Source of the DNA: Methylotuvimicrobium alcaliphilum 20Z
GTDB lineage: Bacteria > Pseudomonadota > Gammaproteobacteria > Methylococcales > Methylomonadaceae
DNA length: 64,000 nucleotides
Assembly: GCF_000968535.2 (NCBI RefSeq)
Contig: NC_016112.1
Location: 3,224,001-3,288,000, forward strand
Direction of reading: 5' to 3'
Made by a program: the position numbers and the translations under genes. The stretch's first letter is position 1. Each line of letters begins with the position of its first letter. Shown one piece after another: positions 1-7,471 of this stretch. Under the pieces are notes generated by a model. It made no database searches. It saw nothing but the letters and a program-made list of their open reading frames with translations, and was not told the origin of the DNA.

Positions 1-1524
1 TTTTTCGAATCGACGCCTGAAACAGATCAGCAGACTCTCGAGCAAAATCATCAGCTTGTCTTGGAATTGATCAAACAAAAAAAACTCGATGAGGCGCAGA
101 CCAAGCTCAACGATCTACTCAAGCAATTCCCTAATGAAGCCGAGTATCATAATTTACAAGCCCTGATAAAAACCCTTCAAAAAGATAAAAAAGCCGCAGT
201 CACTAGCTTTCAAGAGGCTCTTAACTTAAATCCCCACAATCTAAACGCACTGCAAGGTCGGGCTTTGTTAGCGCTTGAAAATAATGAGTCAAAAGCGGCT
301 CAAGAGCATATCGACGCAGCTCTGGCTGCTCATCCGAAAGCGGCCGTTCCGTATATCTTGAAGGCGAACCTTGCCTATCGGAAGAATAATCTCGTCGAAG
401 TTGAAAATATTTTATCGACCGCGTTGAAACAGGTACAGGGCAATAAAGAGCAGGTGCTTTTGGTCGTCAATAATCTGATCAAGCTCTACGAGCTCAAGCA
501 AGAGCCGTTAAAGGTGCTTGAATTATTGCAAGGGATAGTCAATCGTTATCCGAACGAAAAATCTGTCCTCTCGATGCTGGCGAGGGCGCAAATACTCAAT
601 AAAGATTTCGAAAGCGCCGCCCAAACTTTAAAGACAATAATTACGCAAGATCAAAAAGACGTTTTTCATCGGATATTACTGGCGAGGCTTTTGATGGCGC
701 GACCGGATGCTTCAGCGGGCGTGTCAAGATTGGTTGAAGAAGCGAGCGCTGTTAGTCCCGATGATCAGCAGGTCATAACATTAAAAACCGTTTATTTGAT
801 CAATGAGCAAAAATTAGATCTGGCGATGGAACAAGCCGCTCGTATCGAAAAAAAGTATCCAGAGTCGGCGGTTGGGTTTATCTTAAAAGCCGATATTTAT
901 CTGGCCCAAAAACAACTCGATAAGGCGTTGGAATATAATCGACGTGCTTATGAAATTAAGCCTAATGCGAGATTGTTGAACCAAATTGGTGGGTTACTCT
1001 CCGCACAAGGCAAGATCGATGAAGCCATTCAAGTGTTTAGCAGTGAAATTGATAAAAATCCCAAAAATTTGGACGCACACCTGCAAATCGCCAATCTTTA
1101 TCTTAGTCAAAAAAACTTTGGCAAAGCTGAGAGCCACTATCAAACCATTCTCAACGAAAAGCCAGAGAATGTCGTGATTTTGAATAATCTGGCAATGATT
1201 TATTACGGCCAGAATGATCCGAAGGCTTTGGAACTGGCAGAAAAGGCCTATAAGTTGTCGCCTAAAACTGCGGCTATTGCCGATACTTACGGTATTGTAT
1301 TGTTGCAAAATGGACAAGCGAAAGACGCCTTGGCTAAATTGCAAAAAGCTGCCGATCTAGCACCGAATTCTTTGGATATCCAATTCCATCTGGCCAAGGC
1401 GCAACAAGCCAATGGTAACAAACTGGCCGCGATCGAAATTTTGCAAAACATTGCGGATGCCTCCTCATCATTCGAAAACAAGCAAGCCGCTAGCGATTTG
1501 TTGAAAGAGCTGAGCGGTCGATAA
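1..1524 (+). CDS. TPR-repeat protein, PrsT-like (5' end outside window)
   Basis: The reading frame is open to the first base of the window, so the gene starts upstream; the TTG at 61 is internal. The 508 visible residues are tandem 34-residue tetratricopeptide repeats, with recurring A-L-N-P and Y-L-K hallmarks, ending in a last repeat block that contains LNNLA, ADTYG and FHLAKA. This C-terminal pattern resembles the PEP-CTERM/XrtA-associated TPR lipoprotein PrsT, a periplasmic scaffold linked to exopolysaccharide export and protein sorting. That assignment is an inference, because the N-terminus with a lipobox and the exosortase neighbours are not visible. It could be another TPR scaffold. 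No gene follows in the same direction for 640 bp, so this is probably the end of its transcription unit. Confidence 0.7.
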   Translation, partial: FFESTPETDQQTLEQNHQLVLELIKQKKLDEAQTKLNDLLKQFPNEAEYHNLQALIKTLQKDKKAAVTSFQEALNLNPHNLNALQGRALLALENNESKAAQEHIDAALAAHPKAAVPYILKANLAYRKNNLVEVENILSTALKQVQGNKEQVLLVVNNLIKLYELKQEPLKVLELLQGIVNRYPNEKSVLSMLARAQILNKDFESAAQTLKTIITQDQKDVFHRILLARLLMARPDASAGVSRLVEEASAVSPDDQQVITLKTVYLINEQKLDLAMEQAARIEKKYPESAVGFILKADIYLAQKQLDKALEYNRRAYEIKPNARLLNQIGGLLSAQGKIDEAIQVFSSEIDKNPKNLDAHLQIANLYLSQKNFGKAESHYQTILNEKPENVVILNNLAMIYYGQNDPKALELAEKAYKLSPKTAAIADTYGIVLLQNGQAKDALAKLQKAADLAPNSLDIQFHLAKAQQANGNKLAAIEILQNIADASSSFENKQAASDLLKELSGR

Positions 1525-1820
1525 AACCGTGGGCTACCTTAACCGGGTGGGTTTTGAAGCGCGTCTGTAAGGTTTCTGCCCTTACCTTTATAACGGATGA
1601 ATGTTTTTTAAACCGGTCTGAATTGCGTTTTGATTACCCCCCAAACGTCCGTTGAGAAATCAGCAGAATGACAGCAAGTGATTTGTTGTAAAAAAAGCTG
1701 ACACTTTTGTCGGCGAATGCTTACAGTCTTTTCGTTGAAGGGATTTTATAAATTCGGTCGTAATGTTTCGTTGTTATGTGCTTGAAACAATAAAATCTAA
1801 TATAAATCATTTACTCAAAT

Positions 1821-1980
1821 TATACTCATCGTAGATGAAAATTCGGCTTCGGGGTGCCCGTTAAAGAACGCCGTAAATACGTCCATGTAGGCTCTATGCC
1901 AGCTCCATGCTGGCAAAGCCTTTATCGAGCACCCCGAGACCTCCTCCGGCACTGCCGAAATTTGAAGTGCGAAAGGTATA
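1821..1980 (+). repeat. Family A repeat, full 160-bp copy
   Basis: It runs from TATACTCATCG to CGAAAGGTATA with imperfect inverted ends (TATAC...AAATTCGGC on both sides) and contains the core GACGCCGT(A/G)AATACGTCCATGTAGGCTC, shown here as GAACGCCGTAAATACGTCC. Other copies lie at 3780, 19681, 43784, 51197, 51663 and 54956. It is the main content of the 640-bp gap between the TPR gene and the hicA remnant. The rest of that gap holds a short family C-like piece near 2055-2090 (GCTTGGCGAGGATGTCGGC) and nothing else I can name. Confidence 0.85.
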
Positions 1981-2163
1981 TTACCGAATTCATACCCGAC
2001 TTTTAACCCATTCCATTAAATACCAGCAATTCCCAATTTGAGGATAAAACAGGGTGCGGGGTGTGCTTGGCGAGGATGTCGGCGGCAGGGAGTCGCCCCC
2101 TTTTTTGCGACCCCTTTTTTATTGTAGTTGAGAATCAAGTAGATGACATGCTAAGCTCGCGAC

Positions 2164-2352
2164 ATGAAAGTTAAAGATCTTATCGCTCTGCTTGAAGTGG
2201 ATGGTTAGCAGCAGGTACGGCAAAAAGGAAGCCATCGCCAGTTTCACCACCCCGTCAAGACCGGTACGGTCACAGTTGCTGGAAAACCCAGCGTAGATGT
2301 ACCGCCTGGTACACTAATTAGTGTCTTGAAACAAGCAGGACTTAAGCAATAG
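2164..2352 (+). pseudogene. hicA: hicA toxin gene with an in-frame amber codon
   Basis: Read from ATG 2164, the frame gives MKVKDLIALLEVDG, a TAG at 2206-2208, then QQVRQKGSHRQFHHP and on to VLKQAGLKQ with a TAG at 2350. This is a full-length HicA mRNA interferase (63 codons, dsRBD-like fold, catalytic His in the GSHRQF motif) except for the internal stop. HicA proteins normally have Trp-Tyr or similar after the EDG motif, so TGG to TAG is the simplest origin. The partner hicB follows 8 bp downstream and is intact. Restart after the stop is unlikely, since no start codon precedes the GSHRQ motif. The toxin is therefore probably dead unless amber is suppressed. Confidence 0.8.
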
Positions 2353-2360
2353 AGGTTTAC

Positions 2361-2573
2361 ATGCGCTATATGGTTGTTATTGAAGAAGGTCCAACGAGCT
2401 TCGGCGCCTATGTTCCTGATCTTCCAGGCTGCATAGCTGTCGGCGAATCGCCGGAAGAAGTCTTGCAACTTATTCAAGAAGCTATCGAGTTTCATGTTGA
2501 GGGGCTGAAAGAAGAAGGTCAGCATATACCGGTGCCACACTCTTCAAGTTCGTTTGTTGAGGTTCAAGCCTAG
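2361..2573 (+). CDS. hicB: HicB-family antitoxin
   Basis: This 70-residue protein is a partial-RNase-H-fold HicB antitoxin. It begins MRYMVVIEEG and continues with the diagnostic FGAYVPDLPGC and a helix with EEVLQLIQEAIEFH. HicB binds and neutralises HicA and, in longer forms, represses the operon. No separate DNA-binding domain is visible here, which is common for short HicBs. It follows the hicA reading frame by 8 bp, and the two would form one operon. The antitoxin is intact although its cognate toxin frame has an amber codon, a pattern repeated at other loci in this window. Confidence 0.85.
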   Translation: MRYMVVIEEGPTSFGAYVPDLPGCIAVGESPEEVLQLIQEAIEFHVEGLKEEGQHIPVPHSSSSFVEVQA

Positions 2574-2838
2574 AGTAATGGGCATGGAATAAATCAGGGA
2601 ATTGTAGGTGCGAATTCATCGCACTGCTGTGCGGATAAATCCGCATCTATACCCATATATGGACTCCTCGTTTATTGCAAGCCAAGTTTTCAAAAATTGA
2701 TGTCAAAACAGAGATCAAGATTGCTACCATATATCCGGTCTCTCAACAGAGGCTTTACTCCTGATGAATCTATCCGCGCGCTTATTCCTCAACCATCGTA
2801 ACGGTTTCTTAAGAACCTATGGGTATAACGGGTTGTAA

Positions 2839-3157
2839 AAGGCTATGTTCGCGTTAGAAGTTGAAACGGTTCTCTTTCCTACTAAATAAACCATTTAGCA
2901 AATAGTCAATGATTGCTTTCCAAAACACTGAGCGTGGAAGAGGGTACGATTACTCGCCTGACAGGACGCCGTAAATACGTCCATGTAGGCTTGACGGCGG
3001 CTTTCCCTGCCGCCGACACCTGTCAATCGAGCAACCGTACCCTCCTTTCAACCATTGGCGTAATATTGAAAATAAGAAAGTTATTCAGAGCTGTATTCTG
3101 GGGTTTCATGTTGGCTTTAAGTTCAAAAGTATCAACTATTAACGCGAACATAGCCTT
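2839..3157. mobile_element. MITE-like element, 18-bp perfect terminal inverted repeats, family B core
   Basis: AAGGCTATGTTCGCGTTA at 2839-2856 is repeated exactly in inverse at 3140-3157. Inside lies a family B core at 2941-3044, itself bounded by inverted repeats (AGGGTACG...CGTACCCT) and carrying the CGCCGTAAATACGTCCATG sequence. No gene is encoded inside. This is the main content of the 800-bp gap between hicB and the next antitoxin gene. The outer inverted repeats differ from those of the other family B copies, while the core is shared. Confidence 0.75.
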
Positions 3158-3372
3158 GTAAAAGCACCGGTCTGACCTGTTGTTGTCATCACTGATTGTC
3201 TAATTGCCTCCACAATCTTGCAGAAAAGGGGTCCAGAAAAGGGGTCAGGTTTAATTATTAATTTAACTCCCTTTTTTCCTTTGCCATGCGTTGCGAATCG
3301 ACTTGATGTAGTTATGTATTTTTCATACTATGCATTACAATGTCGCACAATGTAAAACAATGAGTATTCGGT

Positions 3373-3657
3373 ATGCAAAACGAAATGTTAAGTGCGCGCA
3401 TTGATCACGAAACAAAAGCGGCCTTCACTAACATTTGTGACGAAGTCGGGTTGAGTCCATCTCAAGCTATTAAATTGTTTGCCCGTGCAGTTATCAATTA
3501 CGGTGGAATTCCGTTTGAGTTAAAGGTTCGTCAGCCCAATAGCGAGACTGTTGCCGCAATGCAAGAGTTTGTTGACGGCCGCGGTCATAAAGTCGAATCG
3601 ATCGATGCATTGTTTGCCGACTTGACGGAAGACAAAGTGAAAAATGTACAATCTTGA
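3373..3657 (+). CDS. RelB/DinJ-family antitoxin
   Basis: This is a 94-residue ribbon-helix-helix protein. The N-terminus MQNEMLSARIDHETKAAF is the beta strand and first helix, followed by GLSPSQAIKLFARAVINYGGIPFEL, which is the DinJ signature. DinJ-type antitoxins dimerise through this domain, bind the operator of their own operon and wrap the YafQ toxin with the C-terminal half. The reading frame is complete. The toxin start at 3644 overlaps the antitoxin end by 14 bases, the usual translational coupling. The toxin itself is broken by a repeat, so this antitoxin is now an orphan. Confidence 0.85.
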   Translation: MQNEMLSARIDHETKAAFTNICDEVGLSPSQAIKLFARAVINYGGIPFELKVRQPNSETVAAMQEFVDGRGHKVESIDALFADLTEDKVKNVQS

Positions 3658-3779
3658 GTATTCGACACAATTCAAAAAAGATTTCAAGAAGATCACAATA
3701 ATGTCTATTCCTGACATCATTACAGTTGGAAATATCATTTCTAGACTTCAACGGGGTGAAACTCTTGATTCCAGACACG
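3644..3779 (+). pseudogene. YafQ/RelE-family toxin, truncated by a family A repeat
   Basis: The frame starts MYNLEYSTQFKKDFKK, typical of YafQ/RelE mRNA interferases, and continues about 45 residues to LDSRHV. At 3780 the repeat sequence TATACCCATCG begins, and from there the reading frame encodes only repeat-derived residues up to a stop at 3901. The family is normally about 90 residues, with its catalytic Arg/His residues in the second half, so the active site is missing. The 3' half of the toxin is not found on the other side of the repeat. The insertion was therefore accompanied by deletion, or the remainder was lost later. Confidence 0.75.
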
Positions 3780-4011
3780 TATACCCATCGCATATCAAAA
3801 TTCGGCAGTATCTTAGGAGGCGCCGGAGTGCTCGACTACTAAGGCTTTGCCAGCATGAATCTGGCATAGAGCCTACATGGATGTATTTACCCAGCACCTA
3901 AAGTCCATAGCCCATTGGCTATGGTTAATTGTCTTGGATAATTTAGGTGCTGGGTTCATGGCGTCCTTTAACGGGCACCCCGAGGCCGAATTTTCATCTA
4001 CGATGAGTATA
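3780..4011 (-). repeat. Family A repeat, reverse orientation, carrying hairpin H
   Basis: Its ends are TATACCCATCG at 3780 and GATGAGTATA at 4011. It is a 160-bp-type family A element, read on the minus strand, enlarged by the 65-bp hairpin H at 3890-3954. It truncates the YafQ-like toxin on its left and lies 37 bp before the start of the LolA-like gene on its right. Confidence 0.85.
3890..3954. repeat. 65-bp hairpin element H, copy 1
   Basis: It begins CCCAGCACCTAAA and ends TTTAGGTGCTGGG, so the whole unit can fold into one hairpin. It sits inside a family A repeat, splitting the core between ...GTATTTA and TTCATGGCGTCC. The flanks TTTA and TTCA resemble a 4-bp duplication with one mismatch. 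Other copies are at 43822, 55013 and 59547, all exactly 65 bp. Confidence 0.85.
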
Positions 4012-4048
4012 ACCTGGATTTATGCAAAAACTCACCTTGGCATTAAAA

Positions 4049-4828
4049 ATGAAAAACATACTTTTACTACTTGGTCTTTTCTTCATTACATCGCCGTGCC
4101 TAGCGCAAAGCGATCAAGAAAAAGGCTTGCAAATCATCGAAGAAATGGTCAAACGCGATAAAGGTTGGCAAGACAGCCAAGCCGAAATGAAAATGATCCT
4201 AAGAACCCGAAGCGGGAGGGAAGCCGTCCGCTTACTCAGAATCAACACGTTAGAAGTCACCGGCGACGGAGACAAAAGCCTAACTATTTTCGATAGTCCG
4301 GGCGATGTGCGAGGAACGGCATTTTTAAGTTATACCCATGCACTCGAACCGGACGACCAATGGCTATATTTACCGGCATTGAGAAGAGTTAGACGTATTT
4401 CGTCGAACAACAAATCGGGCCCCTTTCTCGGCAGCGAATTTGCATTCGAGGATTTGACATCGTTTGAAGTTCCAAAATATAAGTACCGCTACCTTCGCGA
4501 AGAAGCAGTAGACGGCATTGATTGCTTCGTTGTCGAACTTGACCCTCAATATGAACATTCCGGATATACCCGGCAGATATCATGGATAGACAAGGAACGC
4601 TATATTCCAATAAAAGTCGAATATTACGACAGAAGAAACGCGTTATTGAAGACGCTCGAGAACAAAGATTATCGTCAATACCTAGACCAATACTGGCGAG
4701 CACACGATATGTTGATGACCAATCATCAAAACGGCAAAAGCACCAGCCTATTGATCGAGAACATCGAATTTCGTACGGGACTCACAGAGCGCGATTTCGA
4801 TCAAAATACTTTAAGGCGCGCGCGCTAG
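4049..4828 (+). CDS. LolA-like outer membrane lipoprotein-sorting protein
   Basis: The start MKNILLLLGLFF gives a clean signal peptide ending near SPCLA-QS. An upstream ATG at 4022 would add nine residues in front of it and seems less likely. The mature part (about 240 residues) matches the family annotated as outer membrane lipoprotein-sorting protein: repeated beta-rich segments with QWLYLPALRRVRRISS and FLGSEFAFEDL, which are its best-known motifs. Such proteins have a LolA/LolB-like half-barrel that binds lipids, and are often encoded beside an MMPL/RND exporter and a beta-barrel partner. A barrel gene follows here (5362) on the same strand, but no exporter is present. Lipid or hydrophobe carriage between membranes is inferred. 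Confidence 0.75.
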   Translation: MKNILLLLGLFFITSPCLAQSDQEKGLQIIEEMVKRDKGWQDSQAEMKMILRTRSGREAVRLLRINTLEVTGDGDKSLTIFDSPGDVRGTAFLSYTHALEPDDQWLYLPALRRVRRISSNNKSGPFLGSEFAFEDLTSFEVPKYKYRYLREEAVDGIDCFVVELDPQYEHSGYTRQISWIDKERYIPIKVEYYDRRNALLKTLENKDYRQYLDQYWRAHDMLMTNHQNGKSTSLLIENIEFRTGLTERDFDQNTLRRAR

Positions 4829-4989
4829 TTTTCAATTATACTTCGTCGAGCATATTTGGAAATTGTATAAAATTAGCGAATTAGCGGCATTATTTAAATT
4901 ATTGTCGTAATTCCCAGTGCTCCCAAGCTCTGCGTCACTACCATTAAGTTAACGTAAACCGTTACTGACCTCGTTCCCACGGAGGACCG

Positions 4990-5267
4990 CTCATCGTTAT
5001 ACATAAGTCAAAAATTACCCTTTTGCAAATCTTAACCAATGAGACCTCGATACCATTTTTTGTCGCCCAACGTTCCCGACTTCGAAATCGCGATCTGGGG
5101 ATCGCTCCCACAGAGTACCCTACCCCCTTGTGGGAGCGACGCCTTCGTCGCGATTTCGAAGCCACTGATGTTCAATATCCGCAGATTTATCAAACAGCAC
5201 CGCTTCCAAGTATACGGCGACCTCTGTTTAGCAAGTTTACCGGTACTTGTGTATAACAACGAGCGGA
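4990..5267. repeat. Family F repeat with internal REP-like palindrome
   Basis: The left end is CTCATCGTTATACATAAGTC and the right end is GTGTATAACAACGAG, an imperfect inverse. The first 70 bp recur almost unchanged at 15114-15185. Inside, 5080-5162 is a long palindrome: CTTCGAAATCGCGAT against ATCGCGATTTCGAAG-type arms, with inner GGGAGCG/CGCTCCC arms. It fills most of the 530-bp gap between the LolA-like gene and the barrel gene, and may separate their transcription. Confidence 0.7.
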
Positions 5268-5361
5268 GGACCGTGGGAGCCAGAAACAATAAAGGGTGGG
5301 CTAAACAATTACGATACAAGCGAACGCAAGAAGCTTATTAGGCAACAACACTTAAAATCTT

Positions 5362-7113
5362 ATGCGCAACACCCGACTTAAATATATTAGCTTGGCAACT
5401 TGCTTGGCATTTTCGGAAGCTGATGCACAACAATTAGTGTTGGATTCGATCGACTACCAATCAACATCCCGTCAAGCCGTGATAGATCTTAGCATCGCTC
5501 CCACGGAGCCTCCTGAAAAGCCCGAATTCAAGGCCTTTCTAATCGACAATCCGCCTCGTCTCGTACTCGATGTAAAAAACCTGAAACCTTCGGCACCGCT
5601 TAGCCAGCCATCTGCCGATCATCCCTATTTCCAACGCTTACGCAGCGCGCCTCGAAATAAAAACGATTTCCGGCTTGTCTTCGACTTAAAAAATCAAACC
5701 GACATACACGGATACACAATCGATATTGAATCAACCGCTCACGGATCGAGCCTGATTACCCTAACAGACGAATCGACTTTAACCCGGGAACAAAACCCGA
5801 ATACCTTCGAGCCATCGAATTATGCGCACTCAAACAGCGAACTCCACAAATACGATTTAACCGCCCCCCAACAATCGACAAACGACTCGTATCCTGGGAA
5901 TTTCAAAGAAAACCGCATCGGCGCATCGAGCGATGAATCCTTTTTTAACGACTTAATATCCGATTGGGAAATTTCCGGCTATGCCGAAGTGGAAAGCCTG
6001 GGCTTTTTTCAAACCCCGCAAGACAACCAACAACATAGCCACTATATTTCCGGCGCGATAAACCCAGAACTCTACCGAAGTTGGGATAACGGATCGCAAA
6101 GCTTTACCTTCTCGCCCTTTTATCGCTACTCTCAACACGACAGCCGCCGCACCCATTTCGATATCCGCGAATTAACGTGGCTAAAAGCCGCCTACGATTG
6201 GGAACTGCGGGTCGGCTTCCGTCAAGTATTTTGGGGCGTCACCGAAGGCTTTCATTTGATCGACATCATCAATCAAGCCGATTTTGTCGAAAACATCGAC
6301 GGCGAACAAAAACTCGGCCAGCCGATGATTAACTTAGCCTTGATACAAGACTGGGGCACCATCGATTTGTTTTTACTGACCGGCTTTCGCGAAAGAACCT
6401 TTGCAGGACACGAAGGCCGCTTAAGAACGCACCCCGTAACCTCAGTCGGAGACGCCCAATTTGAAAGAGAAGGCGTCGAGAAACACTTGGCTTACGCCGG
6501 GAGATATTCTCATTCTTTCGGCGACTGGGATGTCGGACTCGCTCATTTTTACGGCACCGCCCGCCAACCGACGATGCTGCCTCGCTTCAATCAGTTAGGC
6601 GAAATTGAACGAATCATCCCGCTTTATGAAAACATCAATCAAACCAGCATCGATGTACAAACGATCAAAGGCAGCTGGCTATGGAAACTTGAAGCGTTAA
6701 TGCGTTCGGGACAAGGAGACCGATTTTATGCAGCGACCGGCGGCGTCGAATATACATTCTTCGACCTCTTCGAATCGGGCGTCGACCTAGGCTTGATAGC
6801 TGAATACATGTACGACAGCCGTGGCTACAATAATTTTCAGGCATTAACACAACAAGCCCTATTTCAAGACGACTTCTTAGCCGCAGTTCGTCTGGGCTTT
6901 AACGATATTCAAAACACCCAGCTGCTTGCCGGCGTCATTTTCGATCGCACCCAAAACTCTAAAATATACAATATCGAAGCCAGTCGACGCATCGGCAACG
7001 ATTGGACTGTAGACCTTCAAGTCCGTCTATTTCGCGGCATACCGGTCACCGATCCGTTAATCATGTTCAGCGCCGACGACCATGTACGCTTTCAGCTCAA
7101 ATACCATTTTTAG
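5362..7113 (+). CDS. AMIN-domain outer-membrane beta-barrel protein
   Basis: This is a 583-residue secreted protein. Residues 1-22 are a signal peptide ending in ADA. Residues 25-125 form an AMIN domain (AVIDLS, then FKAFLIDNPPRLVLDV, then FRLVFDLKNQ), the module that AmiC and PilQ use to bind peptidoglycan or cell-envelope sites. A polar linker follows. From about 190 to the end, alternating aromatic/hydrophobic strands (for example ELRVGFRQVFWG, DWDVGLAHFYG) end in a C-terminal Phe (QLKYHF), the usual sign of an outer-membrane barrel. The barrel resembles DUF1302/alginate-export type porins that accompany lipoprotein-sorting proteins. The substrate is unknown. The AMIN domain has a few extra residues (SIAPTE) encoded by a repeat-like sequence at 5494-5508. 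Confidence 0.65.
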   Translation: MRNTRLKYISLATCLAFSEADAQQLVLDSIDYQSTSRQAVIDLSIAPTEPPEKPEFKAFLIDNPPRLVLDVKNLKPSAPLSQPSADHPYFQRLRSAPRNKNDFRLVFDLKNQTDIHGYTIDIESTAHGSSLITLTDESTLTREQNPNTFEPSNYAHSNSELHKYDLTAPQQSTNDSYPGNFKENRIGASSDESFFNDLISDWEISGYAEVESLGFFQTPQDNQQHSHYISGAINPELYRSWDNGSQSFTFSPFYRYSQHDSRRTHFDIRELTWLKAAYDWELRVGFRQVFWGVTEGFHLIDIINQADFVENIDGEQKLGQPMINLALIQDWGTIDLFLLTGFRERTFAGHEGRLRTHPVTSVGDAQFEREGVEKHLAYAGRYSHSFGDWDVGLAHFYGTARQPTMLPRFNQLGEIERIIPLYENINQTSIDVQTIKGSWLWKLEALMRSGQGDRFYAATGGVEYTFFDLFESGVDLGLIAEYMYDSRGYNNFQALTQQALFQDDFLAAVRLGFNDIQNTQLLAGVIFDRTQNSKIYNIEASRRIGNDWTVDLQVRLFRGIPVTDPLIMFSADDHVRFQLKYHF

Positions 7114-7147
7114 GCTCATTGAAATAGATACTCCGCTGACATTTCAA

Positions 7148-7198
7148 AAAAGGGGTCAGGTTTATTTAATAATTGAAAAAAGTAACCTGACCCCTTTT
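7148..7198 (+). terminator. Hairpin terminator or REP-like inverted repeat
   Basis: Two 15-base arms, AAAAGGGGTCAGGTT (7148-7162) and AACCTGACCCCTTTT (7184-7198), are perfect inverses around a 21-base A/T-rich loop. It lies 34 bp after the barrel gene stop. The AGGGGTCAGGTT motif also occurs at 3240 and, degenerate, near 7285. It is a widespread REP-type sequence that may act as a transcription stop in either direction. Confidence 0.6.
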
Positions 7199-7409
7199 AG
7201 GAGAATCACTGCCATTAAGTTAAGGGAAGCCCATGATTCCACCATAGACTGGCGGAATCCAGCAAGAAAAAAGAAAAAAAAGTAATCTGCCCCCTTTAGA
7301 ATCGTATCGCGAAGCTAGAGCTTCACTTATCTGCTTCCCAAGCCGGAGCTTGGGAAGCAGCAGAACGATGAGAGCTGGAGCTTGGATAACAGCATATTTT
7401 AGTTTTTGC

Positions 7410-7471
7410 GGCTACGACCAAACCTCGCTCGGACACTTAGCTTCGGCAAGCTGAAGCATCTTGCTAATCAG
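7410..7471. repeat. Partial family D repeat end overlapping the wecB stop
   Basis: GGCTACGACC...CTCGGACA...CTTCGGCAAGCTGAAGCATCTTGCTAATCAGG matches the right-hand 60 bp of the full family D copies at 16046 and 46689. The CTA of TTGCTAATCAGG (7464-7466) is the TAG stop codon of wecB on the minus strand. The rest of the 7200-7410 gap contains inverted repeats of the GCTTCCCAAGC/GCTTGGGAAGC type. Confidence 0.7.

Noticed and set aside
3248-3306. Minus-strand frame ending KSIRNAWQRKKGS, possibly the tail of a transposase beside an AGGGGTCAGGTT motif
   Set aside because: Only a dozen residues, no catalytic part and no border, so it is not supportable as a feature.
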